Below, in pieces: positions 1 to 11,928 of a stretch of DNA of 64,000 nucleotides (position 1 is the stretch's first letter; the number at the start of each line of letters is the position of its first letter). The translations under genes were made by a program, and so were the position numbers. A model generated the notes under the pieces. It ran no database searches, was not told the origin of the DNA, and saw nothing but the letters and a program-made list of their open reading frames with translations. Source of the DNA: Motacilla alba alba (lineage: Eukaryota > Chordata > Aves > Passeriformes > Motacillidae); assembly GCF_015832195.1 (NCBI RefSeq), contig NC_052034.1:5171501-5235500 (forward strand). Direction: 5' to 3'.

Positions 1-783
1 CTCCTGAGGCAGGAATTGTATCTTATCAGGGCTGACAAGCCTGTCTGTTCACTGCAACAAAATCACAGCTCATCTGTGCCTTTAGCATCTCCCAGCACTC
101 ACTAAAGAATTCCTTAAATACCCCACTTTGTTTTAGAGATGATCCAAGGCCGGCAGCATAAATATTTACCCTAATAATAAAGTTTTTATTAACTGTGTAA
201 GACATTTATGGCAGAGGAAAACAATGACATGACCTCTGTGCTGCCACTTCTGAAAACACATCTTCCATTTTCAGGGTTAAGCATTTATCACACAAGGAAA
301 ACTAGACTGGTTTGCAGAAAATAAGTGATTGGACAATTAAAAACAAGCTTTGATGTTCTCGGGCTTAAGCCTCCAGTTTAAAAGAATGACCACAGACAAG
401 ACTAAAATCAGTTTTTAATCAGCAGCTGGCATGTAAAACCATGGTGCTGCCCACACCCAAGAAATAATTGCCATCTCCAGAGGATATTTAATCAAAGTTG
501 TCCCTATAACCCTTCTAACTGCTGCCAGAAATAAATATTTGCATATGCAAATTAGGTCAAAGTACTCATTGGGATGTTGGGCTCTGTTCATATTTGTTCC
601 CTCCCAGATTTTCTTTTCAAACCTCTTATACCAGACTGTCCCAAACATCCATCTTTGCACCAAAAGGAAGGAAAGCTCAAACTGGGGAATTTGTGATGAA
701 CCTGAGCAAACAGGACTGGGAAAGAGAAGGCAGGAAGAGAATTTGGTGGAGTCACCCTGGAGGAAGAAAAGAAGGTTCTTTAC
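1..783 (-). other. RABGEF1 intron following the first coding exon (partial)
   Basis: This non-coding stretch lies downstream, in transcript order, of the GTAAAG donor at the first coding exon. I see no second exon, recognisable mobile element or tandem repeat in it. Open frames on the opposite strand around 540-1090 merely run antisense to the exon. Confidence 0.7.
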
Positions 784-962
784 CGCTCTGCCAGCTCCCA
801 ATCCTCCTGAATCTGCTTCTGCCTGGCCTTGTGGTATTCCTCCCTCCAGCACTTGGAGCAAAAGCCCTGCCAGGCAGGATTGCCATAGTAACCACAGCCC
901 TTCTTGCACAGCAGCTCCGACTGATCCACGTGGATCCCTCTGCGCTCCGACTTCAGGTTCAT
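784..962 (-). CDS. RABGEF1: RABGEF1 (Rabex-5) first coding exon: A20 zinc finger and start of ubiquitin-binding helix
   Basis: The exon codes for the first 59 residues plus two bases of codon 60 of Rabex-5, usually about 490 aa. It begins [18 protein letters not shown], nearly identical to the mammalian N-terminus. An A20-type zinc finger is visible as Cys19, Cys23, Cys35 and Cys38 (CxxxC-x11-CxxC), followed by the helix [13 protein letters not shown] that opens the ubiquitin-interacting segment. The exon runs 784-969, with a pyrimidine-rich acceptor ending CCTCCAG before base 969 and a GTAAAG donor after base 784. The ATG at 960-962 is the conserved start, seven bases into the exon. The zinc finger of Rabex-5 binds ubiquitin and has E3 activity; the Rab5 exchange domain lies in exons outside this window. 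Confidence 0.96.
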
Positions 963-1094
963 CTTCCTCCTGGAGGAAAAGAAGGGTTAGACACACAAAC
1001 CCGGCAGCAGCCTGCTGGAAATCATCGCTTCTGAGGGTTTGCCTTTGGAAAGGAGTCACCTGCTTGAATTATTTAACAGCTCCATAGCAACGGA

Positions 1095-1862
1095 ATGAGT
1101 GCCACGGGAGGAAGGGCACAGTTACATAACCAGGAGCCCCAAAGCCAGGGGCACACTGCACATCTTTGTAGGGCTGTGACCCTCACACAGCCCCAGAGAG
1201 TGCCCCAGGGAACCAGTGACAGTCCCACAGCCAGGGGACAAAAGCCCAAGGCACATCTTTGCAGTGACAGTGCCATAGCCAGGGGACAAAGGTCCAAGGC
1301 ACATCTTTGTAGGGCTGTGATCCTCACACAGCTCCAGAAAATGGCTCAGGGCAGAACTGACAGTCCCACAGCCAGGAGACAAATTGCCAAGGCACACTTT
1401 GTAAGGCTGTGACCTTCACACAGCTCCAGAGAGTGCCCCAGGGAACCAGTGACAGCCAGGGGACAAACTGCCAAGGCACAGGGCTGTGACCCTCACAGAG
1501 CCCCAGAGAGTGCCCCAAGGAACCAGTGACAGTCCCACAGCCAGGGGACAAAAGCCCAAGGCACATCTTTGCAGTGACAGTCCCACAGCCAGGGGACAAA
1601 AGCCCAAGGCACACCTTTGCAGTGACAGTCCCACAGCCAGGGGACAAATTGCCAAGGCACACTTTGTAGGACTGTGACCCTCACACAGCCCCAGAAAGGG
1701 CTCCAGGGAATCAGTGACAGTCCCACAGCCAGGGGACAAAGGCCCCAGGCACACCTTTGCAGTGACAGTGCCACAGCCAGGGGACAAAAGCCCCAGGCAC
1801 ACCTTTGCAGTGACAGTGCCACAGCCAGGGGACAAAGGCCCAAGGCTCTGCTCTCGCCAGCA
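1095..1862. repeat. GC-rich minisatellite, 48-bp unit, in RABGEF1 intron 1
   Basis: The array is built from a unit of about 48 bp with the core GTGACAGTCCCACAGCCAGG followed by GGACAAAAGCCCAAGGCACA. A longer alternating segment (GGGCTGTGACCCTCACACAG...) is interspersed, so the array has a higher-order structure. It starts only about 125 bp upstream, in transcript order, of the acceptor of the first RABGEF1 coding exon. Long open frames on both strands here are an effect of the unit length being divisible by three. Confidence 0.9.
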
Positions 1863-4010
1863 CCTTGCTCTCAGAGCCAGAGGCACAAAGCAATGGGGGA
1901 AAAAAGAAATAAAGTGGCAAAAGCCAGCGAAGGGAGCACACAGAATGCGCTCTGTGCTGAGACTGAGCCTGCACAGCTCCGCACGGGTGAGGCTTTGGGG
2001 ACCTCTGGCCTCCACAGGGCCAGTGGGGAATCCCAGCTGGGCACATCCCTGTCTCCTCCAAGCCTGCCAGGGCTGAACTGCCTGCCCAGCACAGCTCTGG
2101 GGGTTTATATTTAGTGGCTGCAACAAAAAAGATTCTCCTGCCCACACCAGCACCGTGCCAGGGCTGCCTTGGAGCACCCAGGGAGCATCCAGCCCATTAC
2201 TGTGGGGTTTCAGGGCAGCCAGGACTCGGTGAAGGGAAGGAGAGATCTTGACTCCATTTCAGAAGGCTGGTTTATTGTATTATGATATATATTACATTAA
2301 AAAAGACCACACTGTAACTATACTACAAAGAACAGAGAGAAAAGAATCATCAGAAGGCGAGACAGGAATAGAAAGGAATGAATAACAAAGTTCTGTGACT
2401 CCCAGAGTCCGAGAGCTGCTGCCTCCTGGATTGGCCACCAAGTAGAAACATCCCACACTGAGCAACCAAGGAAGCACCTGCTGCATCCCACAGCAGCAGA
2501 TAACAAATTGTTTACACTTGAAGCTGAGGCCCTTCAGCTTCTCAGGACAAGAAAATTCTAGCAAAGGGATTTTCACAAAATATCACAACCACACCAGCCT
2601 CCCCTTCCTTTCCTGACATGAACCATCCCACATCCCAGCTCCCTGCTGCCATGGGAAGTGCTGGAGTCATCCTGGGAGAAAAGCAGCACGGGATCACCTG
2701 CAGCAGCAAGGTTAAGGTGGGTGTGTTAAAATATTGATTTTTTTTTTTTGCAATGTTGACAAACAGGGACAGCAGAAATAGCACAGCAAGGTTTTGTCCA
2801 GTAAATGCAGCCCCCTTTCCCTCCTGCCATGTATGGAAAGCAAGAGGAAAAGGGATTTTCTCAAACTGAAGAACATCAGTAACTGAGTCAGAGCTATCTT
2901 CTTTTCCCCTGAAATTCCACCCCCAAACTCTTCCCTGGATCATCCAGCAAAAGATGGAATATGCACAAATGTCACTGAGAGTTTTCTACTACAGGAAGCT
3001 CCAGCTTTTTTCTTCCAAGCTCAGTTATCCATTTAAAAAGACTGATCATGTTTAACATTTCCCATTAATGTAATCAAGTTATTTTGAGCAAAGTAACAGG
3101 AAACGCACAATTTTCTCTGAGGGGGGAACAAATGAAATATTCCGTCTTATCTACGTAAGTATTAAGATTTCTTCCACTTTTCTATTTTTGAAAGAAATAA
3201 TGAGTTTCTAAAAATAACCTAAAAATAGTTTCATTGTAGAGACATGCATATTAAGGGAATCAATTTCTTAATGACATCATTTATAGCTACGTGTTCTCAT
3301 TTTTATAGATGGGAGAGCAGCTGAATATTTTCTTTTCTTTCCCACTGAAAAGTCTGACAGACAATATTGTGCTGCTGCACAGCAAAATGGAAAAAAAAAT
3401 CAAATATTTGAGAGCTTTACTTCATTCCCATATGCAGAAATAACTGAGAAACATAAATATGTTGCTTTCACAAAAAAAACTTTGGTTTCATTTGCTGATT
3501 TCTCAAGGCAGGTCTGTGTGGGAGCTGCTGGCTGCCAGCACCTCAGAGCCCAGAAATGAAATTTCAGAGTGTCAGCTGCACAGCCTGGGCAGGAATTGCA
3601 TTTTGGCAGCATTGGCACACTCAGGACATTCCCAGAGCATCACTCGTGTCCTTGAGCAACAATTCTGAAAAGAAAAGGGAAGCAAAAGCCTGAAACTCTT
3701 CACTGATTCAGTTTCAAGACCATTTCCCAAAAGCAGAAGCTGCAGCAGCACTTTGGTCAGAGACCTCTATTGCAGGTGCCCGTCCTAGAAAAAAATGCTG
3801 CAAATATTCATCAAATGTTTAATTGCCATTGGTGTGAAGCTGATCAGTCAATGTTCCACTGGAAACCACAAAGACACAATAAATAAAAACACTCTCAAAC
3901 CACAAACTTCCCAGAAACGTTACAGGGATCTCTGTCAGGAAATAAAATCCTACAAAATCCTGTCACCCACCAGGACAGAGCTGCAACCCCAGAACTGCAG
4001 TGATTCCAAA
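1863..4010. other. RABGEF1 intron 1, no gene seen
   Basis: This is ordinary AT-leaning intronic sequence. I see no exon, RNA gene or recognisable mobile element. A short poly-T run lies at about 2739-2749. Confidence 0.6.
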
Positions 4011-4300
4011 ATCCAGCTGTGTGTTCTTATTCAAAAGCACAACTCTGGAACTGCAATAACTATAATTCCAATTTATAAGTTAATTCCAATTCTTATATAG
4101 TTATAGAGTTAATTCCAACTTTGGAACTGCAGTGATTCCGAGAATCCAGGGGTCTGCTCTTATTCAAAAGCACAACTCTGGAACTGCAATAACTATAATT
4201 CCAATTTATAAGTTAATTCCAATTCTTATATAGTTAGAGAGTTAATTCCAACTTTGGAACTGCAGTGATTCCAAGTATCCAGGGGTCTGTTCCTATTCAA
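4010..4300. repeat. Tandem duplication, about 133-bp unit
   Basis: A block containing TTATTCAAAAGCACAACTCT and a run of AATTCCAATT-like words occurs at about 4026 and again 133 bp later. A truncated third start lies near 4292. It is within RABGEF1 intron 1 and has no coding potential. Confidence 0.85.
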
Positions 4301-4794
4301 AGCCCCATACTGCAGACTCCAATTTGAAAATTAAAGGAGTAGAATCAAACACCTGACCCTGCTTCTGTCCCACCCCAACACCCGAAACCACAGCCCGGCC
4401 CTCTGCCACCAGAGAGGCACAAAAACCCCCTTTGTGCCCACAGAGCTCACCCCCAGTGCCACCCTCCCCTCTGGCAGCCCCTGGGTACATTTTATCCTTA
4501 AACTAAAACTAAATTCTGCTCGGTGGCCAGTGAGCAGAGCAGGGCTGCAAGGAGGAGCGTTTGCAGTGCCACCAGCTCAGCCCTGGGGACAAAGGAGTCA
4601 CCCTGAGCCACAGCAAGGAGTCACATGCTGCACGCACAGCTGACACCTCACACAGGAAAGGTCCTTGCAAACAAAAGAAAAGTTTCCCAGCTGCTTTCTG
4701 CAGGTCAGCATTAATATTCTAATGAGGAACACAACTTAGGATTTGAGAAAATGAATGTGAAAAAGCCCTCTCCAATTATTTTTTGGCAAGCAAA

Positions 4795-5180
4795 TCACTG
4801 CCAAATCTTACATAATAAAATCATTTAAAAATAATAAATATAATAAATACAATAAATAAATACATTAATACATAATGTATTTATTCATAATAAATACATT
4901 AATTATGTAATCTTACATAATTATTTATATTTATAACATAATATATTAACTGTAATATTATGAATATATTAATTATATTAATAGTTAACGGTACTATTAT
5001 GAATATATTAATTATATTAATAGTTATATTATTTCTTATACCAGTATATTAAAACATCATATAGAACAATATAATACAATATATTATTATATAAAAATAG
5101 CATCTATATTATATAAAATATATAAAATAATATATAATAGAATATATTTATATAATTATAATCTTATTATATAAAATTTT
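4795..5180. repeat. AT-rich low-complexity tract
   Basis: About 385 bp consists almost entirely of A and T, made of imperfect repeats of words such as ATAATAAATAC, TATTAATTATATTAATAG and ATATAATA, many near-palindromic. It lies in RABGEF1 intron 1. Confidence 0.9.
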
Positions 5181-8100
5181 TTAATTGGAACTGTAGAGTG
5201 TCCAAAATGCTTCTTCCCCCCTCTCTCTTCCCTCTCCTCCCTCCCTCTCCAGCTAAAGGTGATCACTGCTTACCCCACAATCAGCTCCTCAGTGTTTGCA
5301 CAGTCACAGCACACACTGTGCAGGTCAGATCTCTTATTTTCACTCCTGTCCCAAATGCATGGCCTGTTCAAAGCTCACTTCTAACACAATCGAAAGGAAA
5401 AAACCAAATTTGTTTGTTTTTCTGGAGTTGGAGAGCAGGAAACTCCAACCAGCTTTACACCACCTGCCCACTGAGAAAAAACATAAGGAAAGGAACAAAC
5501 TTCCACATTTAAAAAAAGAAAAAATCTAATCCAGAAGTACAACAAAATACCAGAAGATCATAAATAACATTAATTAGTACGATTTGGAGAGAGGCTTTGC
5601 ACCAAACATCCTTCTTGCACCTCCTGTCTCCCAGTTAAAGCACTCCAGGAAGCACATCTCCCTCCCAGGAGCAAAATTTAACATAATTTAAAACATCTTC
5701 ATCCACTGCTTTGCTCAGTGAGTGTTTCTAAACACTGTGAATTCACCAGGAAAGGCAAGAATGACACCTCAAACACCAAGGGACAGAATCTTCTTTTGAG
5801 CATTTCTGTGCCAGGACCAGACCTCATCCCACCTTAACATCTGTGTTAATCAGCAACAGCCCTTTCAAGAGTTCAGAAAAACAACGGGCTCCCAGACTCA
5901 GTTATTAATTTATAAAATGCCTTTACTTAATGATACTTATTTGCAAGAAACAGCTTCCCCTGGTTTCCCCTTCTCCAGTGAAACAGGAAATGGAAATCAC
6001 CCAACTCTTCTCTGGGATTTTTCCAGGGCACCTCACACCCTGCGGGTGGCTCCTGAGGGACTGATTTGGGATAACAATCCCAACTGCTATCCCTGTCCAG
6101 CCTGGAAAGGTGTCCCACTGCTGGCTGGGGACACCAAAACGCTCCCTGCCCTGCTGCCACAACAATTCCCAGTTTGAAGCTCCATGCTCTGCCCGTGAAG
6201 CTGAGCTTTCCCAAACTCTACTGGAATCTAAAGGAAACGAGGCCTCTGCCTCACGTGAAATCAGCTCAGTCTGCAGGGCTGCACATCAAAGGGCTGCAGC
6301 GACAGATCAGAGCTGCTCCAGCTTTTTCAGAGCACCTCACAGCAGTCTTGTTACGATGAAGAAAATCACCAAATCACTGTGGTTTAACTCAAAAATTAGC
6401 TTTCTACTGGCTTGAGTGTAATTTATTCTGAAGCTTTCAAACACATCTTCCTATAAATACATTTATCTGGCTGTACCCACACGTACAGATTTTTTTTTTC
6501 TTTTTATTCACCCATTTAGAGCAAACACCTTTTAAGAAGGGCAACGCCAACTCAGAGCCTTCTCATCCTTGCTCACACCCCTCATTTTTTTTTTTTTCCT
6601 CCAAGAAGAAGCTCCAACAAACCCCAGCTGTCCCTTCAGGAAATGGGGAACTCCCAGACTGGTTTTCAGGAAGGACAAAGCAGCTGCCTGCCCTCTGTGG
6701 CTCTGCTGAGCTGAAACTGAGAACGTGTGTGCAAACACTGCAGGGTTTCAGTTACCACCACCAGGAAACCAAACCAGCAAAACCAACTTTCCTGCTACAT
6801 GTTCTGCCTGAGAGCCACTTCACTTTCCCTGCCACTCTGAAGCACCTCTGAGACAACTCAAGACACAGGAAACACCAGCTTTGTTCCAAGCCCATAAATC
6901 CCAAAGCCATTTTTGCCAGTGTTCCATAAAGGGGACTGGAGGAGCAGCAATCACTCCTCCAGGACCTTTTGTAGCTCAGTAACAGCAAAATACTAAATTC
7001 TAATTTTTCACACAGACCAAGCTACAAAATAACCAGAAAAAATTCATATAAAATGAAAAAATAATTCATAAAAATTCATATAAAATAAAAAAATTCATAT
7101 TCAATCAGGTGTCAGTCACAGCAAAGAGCAGAGGCATCCTCAGTTTTTGTGTGGTGGGGAAAAAAGGGCTCCTCCAACCCGAACTGGATCCAATTTAAAG
7201 CACACATGAAAGACTAAATTCATGTCACACAAGGAATTCTCACAGCACAAGCACTGCAGACACAGCTTTGGCTTGGGGTGAAGGATGCTTCAGGAGCAGC
7301 ACGGATTTACCACGGGCTCCAACACCCCCAGCTTGTTTTTCTGGTTCTTTTCCACCTCCCTGCCTTGCCAGGGACGGAGCAGGCAAAATGATCTGGACCT
7401 TTATTAGCAGTGCAGATTGTCAGGAGATCTCAGCTGGGTCATAAACTATTTATTAGTGCTGGATTGCTGAGGTCACCTTTAGAGAGCTGGCTGGAAAAGC
7501 TCATCTTCAAAGCTGAACAGAAAGGGTCTTGCTTAATCAGTCAATAAACGCCTTCAGTAAAAGCTAATTGCAGTCAATTTATAATTATTATAAGCTGTGA
7601 AGAACAACTTTTAAGTAACTCCACGAACTAACACTGGAAATTAAAGGAGAAACTTTAAATCTGCAATTGAAGGTCTATAAATGAGTTTTACTATTGGTAA
7701 TAACTTAATTAAATGTATCTAAAACCAGCAAAACACAGTCTGGGAACAGGCAGGTTTGCTTTGGGTTGTGGGTAAGTTTTGGTTTCTTTTTTTGTTGTTG
7801 GTTTAGTTTTTTCTTCCCTCCATAAAATTAAAAATTAAGTGTTCTTCCAAAAAAAAAAATCTTGGCACAAGCATTAGCACCAACCCACAGCAGCCTTCTC
7901 ACGGGGCTGAAGCAGATGAGATTCAGCTCTTCAAAAGTCACCCCAGCACTTAAAGAGCAACCTGAATTCTGCTAACTCAAAAACATCAAACTGCCCCAAA
8001 GGGGGCTCACAATGAACCCACTGCAACTCGCTGGTCATTAATGGCCATTCCCAGAAAAGGAATTTTAAAGCAGGAAAAAATAAGAAGAAAAGCAGGGAGG

Positions 8101-10078
8101 CCTCCAAACACAGAATTCTTACAGGAACTGCTGTTGGCTCACAGTTCACTGGTGCCTGAACGCTCCATCCTAACTCAGAACAAGGCAGCAGCCAGCAACT
8201 TTAATAACTGAAAACAGATTTAGAAGGTAGGTTAGAAAGTGCATCAAAACTGAGGGGTGGAAGGAGGGAGCCAAGGTGTATTTTGTATGTTGCCAATGGA
8301 AAAGTGCCCTTGAAGTGTATTTATCTCAAAGAACCGCTGATGCAAACGCCCCAGTTCTGAAGAGCAGCAGCCTCCGTGTTGAAAGAGTCGTGATTCAGGT
8401 GTAACCCCAAACACTCAGGCATGTAATTAGCAGCAGGGTAATTAACCGTGAGCTAATTTCCGCCCAAGGAAAGGGTGGGGCAAGATGAGCTCAGGCTGGA
8501 GAACAGAAAATACAAAAGCCATTAGACAAGTCAGGAATTAGGCAAGAGACCCGGGTGTTATCTCTGCAGCGCTCACACTTTCAATGTGCATCTTCCTTGC
8601 AATTACAGGATTTCAGCCCCAGCAGCTGCAGGATAAACAGTTTTTCAGCAGGCTGCTAAAAAACAGTCCCGAGAAAAGAAACAGTCTGATGAGCAGCCAC
8701 TTCAAACAAACCACAGAGCTGGGCCTGGCATTTGGAGGGGAAATTGCAGCCACTGCTTCAAACCTCCAAAATCCTGCTGGCCACAAGGCTCCAGCTCTCA
8801 GTTTCCTCAGCTTGGAGTTGTGTTTTCCCTTCAAATGGCAGCCCAGGCCTGGGGGTGCAGGTCTGGTTTGCCCCCGTGACATCAGTGACCAGGCTGTGTC
8901 TCACCATCTCCATGTGACCCACAACGGGGCTTTAAAGGAGCTCACAGGAAACATCTAAACACTCTTTGTGCAGCTCCCCTGGGAGTTCAGGTCACAGCAG
9001 AAAGATTAGCTTAAACTGCTAAAATCTCCTCAGCAACAGCAGCAACAGGCTCCTACACGCTACCTCCTGCCAACCACGCTCACCTGGACACAGCTGGAAA
9101 TTAAGTTGCCTAAAACCTCAGAGAAAAAACTTCAAAGCGTTTTATAAACTTCATACCTGACTTGTTACAAGTGGCATTTTAGCAGGACTTCATGAGAAAG
9201 ACTTCTAGGTCTAGTTTTAGATCACAAGTAGTTAATTATTAGGGGAAAAAAAGCCCCAAGTATAATTGGGGATTACACAGCAAGGAAAGAAGGAGCTGAG
9301 AAGGACTGTTCTGGCTTAAATGACACCACAGAAGAAAATTAAATACCAGAACCATGGACTATCTTCAAGCTTATAATCTGTTTGTTGTGTAAAGCAGTCT
9401 CAGGAATTGGTATAATTGGCTTTATGTCCCATTCTCCCTTTCTACTGTGTGTTGTTCTGGGCTTTTTCTTGGTCAGCAAAACATTCCACTGAGCTACAAT
9501 TCTCTTCCTAATCCTCCCTGCTGCAGAAAAACACTTGTGTAACCATGGCCAGAAGGCCCACACATCCAAATCCTGAGCGAAGCGCTGTTCCTGGAAAACA
9601 CCTCATCATTCTCCACTGGTCTGGTTTGCTCACTGATCTCACAAAAGTGTTGGGTAACTGGAAAAGCAAAGGCAGCTCAGTGCAGTTCCCAAAGTCCTGG
9701 GGTGAGGAATCAAAAGTAGCTTCAAATGAGCCCAAACAACAAAAGTATGGCAAGTCAATCATGGATTTAAATCACAACCCCCACAATGCCACCCTTTCCC
9801 GCCAGACTGTTCAGTGCTGCTAACTCCCCACACTGGGCCCCACTCAGCCAAACGAAAAACAATTTAATTTTGCCTGCAAAACCTTCTCAGTCAACCCAGC
9901 AGCCCATCCCAGGCCCTGCCACAGAGCAGCAGGATTTCAGACAGCACTGAGCCACCCCTGAGAGAATTTCTTTGGTAATTCAAGCACATCATTCATCTCT
10001 CAGGATCTCACACCCTCCCCGAGCCACTCCCTGCTTCAAGGGAACAACCTGAACTCCACAGTGCTACAAGCAGCGACA
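5181..10078. other. RABGEF1 intron 1, no gene seen
   Basis: Intronic sequence with no recognisable exon, RNA gene or mobile element. Open frames here are short and unrelated to known proteins as far as I can tell. An isolated unspliced 5' UTR exon could escape notice. Confidence 0.55.
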
Positions 10079-10690
10079 AACACCCACAAAAGCATCCAAA
10101 ATGCACTGCTCAGCACCTTAAAGTGCTCTCCAGACTTCACCTGGCTTCACTGCAAAGGACTTTGATCCTCAGCTGTGCAGTGAGAAGCCAGGCAGGGACA
10201 ATACTTACAGGAAAAAAGCCAAAACCTCATTGATCCGCAAGGAACTCATCAGGGCTCAGGCTGGGGTGGGGGACTATTGGTAAAGCTACCAGTGACACCT
10301 GCACCCTGTTAGCCACAGGCACAGACCCATGGCATTCATTAAATACAGAGATAACAAAAATTAGCTTTAGGAGCTGCACATGGAGGAGGCAAACACCCAC
10401 AACAGCACCCAAAACGTGCTCAGCATCTTAAAAATTCTCTAAACTTCCCCCGGCTGGAGTTTAAAGGACTTTAATCCTCAGCCGGGCAGCGGCAATACTT
10501 ACAAAAAAAAAGCCAAGAACTCCTTGATCCACAAGGAGCTCATGAGGAAAACAGGCTGGGGGGACATGGTGGCAACGCTGTCAGGGCCACCCGCACCCCG
10601 CTAACAGCGGCACAGACCCATCGAATGAACGCATACATGTACATCTAACAAAAATCAGCTTCAGGAGCGGCACACGGAGGAGGAAGGCGC
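10079..10690. repeat. Diverged tandem duplication, about 300-bp unit, beside the RABGEF1 promoter
   Basis: The segments 10079-10388 and 10391-10690 align along their length. Shared landmarks are CACCCACAA, GGACTTTGATCCTCAGC versus GGACTTTAATCCTCAGC, ACAATACTTACA versus GCAATACTTACA, and GCACAGACCCATGG versus GCACAGACCCATCG. The copies have diverged by many substitutions and small gaps, so the duplication is not recent. On the minus strand each copy carries a strong donor-like GTAAGTATTG, which raises the possibility of a duplicated non-coding exon of RABGEF1. Confidence 0.8.
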
Positions 10691-10710
10691 TTTGCCAAGT
10701 TTCCGCACAC

Positions 10711-10752
10711 CCCGGTGTTTGTTTATCCCGGTGTTTGTTTATCCCGGTGTTT
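10711..10752. repeat. 16-bp tandem repeat
   Basis: The unit CCCGGTGTTTGTTTAT is present twice in full plus a partial third copy, at the left edge of the RABGEF1 CpG island. Confidence 0.95.
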
Positions 10753-11340
10753 ATGCCGACCGCCGCCACCCTGCGGGGCCCAGGGACCCCTCGCCCGGGC
10801 CCAAGGCGGCAGCGGGGCCGGCGTGAAGCCCCTCGGCGGGGCGGACACCGAGCCCCGACCCTCGCTCCGAGCTATAACCGGGGGTCCCGGCCGCCCCCGC
10901 TGTCCCCGGGCCCTCACCCCGGGCTCTCACCGGCTGCCCCGGGCGGCGGGGCCGGCCCGCTCCGCTGCGCTGCCGCCGCCGCAGCCCCTCACGGCCCCGG
11001 CGCTGCTCGGGCCCTCCCTCGGTGCCTCCGTCCCTCCCTCGGCTCCGGCGGAAGGGCGGGCGGCACCTCCGGGGCGGGACCGAGCCCGGAAGGAAGCGGG
11101 GCCCGGCCGCGCTGGGCGGAGCGGCGGCCGCGGGCTGAGCGGGCTCCGGGCGGGCGCTGTGAGGGTGAGCGGGGCCGGCGCACGGCCGGGTGCGGCTGTG
11201 AGCGCACCCACAGCCCCTCTCCTCTGCCTTTTGTTATCGAGCGCTCCCAGCGTGGCGAATTCCCGCCCTGCAGCCTCCCTTCCTTCTCCAGAGCCCGCAG
11301 CGGCTCCTCAGGGCGCCAGGGCCCGGCCCTGGCTCCACAC
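10750..11340 (-). promoter_or_regulatory. RABGEF1: RABGEF1 CpG-island promoter
   Basis: About 600 bp is very GC-rich and CpG-dense, with GC boxes (GGGCGGG near 11054, GGGGCGGGA near 11070) and ETS-like GGAAG cores near 11050 and 11090. No TATA box is evident. It lies at the expected 5' end of RABGEF1 and only about 0.8 kb beyond the likely poly(A) site of KCTD7. The direction is assigned from the gene and from the minus-strand donor at 10930; bidirectional activity cannot be excluded. Confidence 0.8.
10931..11100 (-). other. RABGEF1: Probable non-coding exon 1 of RABGEF1
   Basis: On the minus strand CAGCCG is followed by GTGAGAGCCC at 10930-10921, a good donor inside the CpG island. Another GTGAGGG lies at 10917-10911. 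The start codon is in the next exon, so exon 1 would be entirely 5' UTR. The upper limit is a guess because the transcription start cannot be read from the sequence. Confidence 0.45.
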
Positions 11341-11922
11341 GAGCACCTTGGGGGAATATGAAAATACCCGCTGCTGTTTCTAACTCCTCTTTCCATGCTC
11401 AGTAACACAGTGCTGTGTGCTGCTTCCCATCTCTATCTTTTCCTATTTTTTTTGTTTGTTTTTGGGTTTTTTTGTTTTGTTCTGTTTTGTTTTGTTTTTC
11501 TTAACACGGACATCCCACTGTTAGGGAGCGCTTCAGCCGGACAGATGGACAGAAGGAAATTACTTCAGACCAAGGGGAAAATTCTTCTGAACAGAGGCAG
11601 AAAGGTTCTTCTTGAGCGCTGCAGAACCAGGGGCAGCGGCTGTGCTGTGCCAGGAATGGCTGGGTGGGAGGGAAGGATGGGCTCGGTCATTGCAGTGATC
11701 CATGCCGGCCGGTGCCCCTGAGCACACCCTGCACCGGTGCCTGTGCTCGGGAAGCGATGATAAAAACACCTGGATGCCATCGAAACAGCCCGCGACACAC
11801 ACTCCTGGCTTTAATTTTCATTTGCAGGCAGGCAAAGCACACTCAAATCCCAGGGAAGGGGAGGAAAAGCACTGCAGTGGCTGCAGAGCAGATGAGCCAG
11901 AATTCCAAGTTTTCAGTACTCT

Positions 11923-11928
11923 TTTATT
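11923..11928 (-). terminator. KCTD7: Candidate KCTD7 poly(A) signal
   Basis: A minus-strand AATAAA in the context GTGCAATAAAAGAGTACTG. It is the last such hexamer before the RABGEF1 CpG island. No transcript evidence was available. Confidence 0.35.

Larger units (their letters stand above)
1..11160 (-). other. RABGEF1: RABGEF1 gene, 5' part (promoter to first coding exon)
   Basis: This is the 5' portion of the Rabex-5 gene, transcribed leftwards. The visible pieces are a CpG-island promoter near 10.7-11.3 kb, a probable non-coding exon 1 with a splice donor near 10.93 kb, a roughly 10-kb first intron, and the exon carrying the start codon (784-969). Everything coding for the VPS9 guanine-exchange domain lies beyond the left edge. 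In the family, Rabex-5 activates Rab5 on early endosomes, partners Rabaptin-5 and binds ubiquitin through its N-terminal zinc finger and helix. The right-hand limit is inferred from GC content and the donor site; no transcript data were available. Confidence 0.85.
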
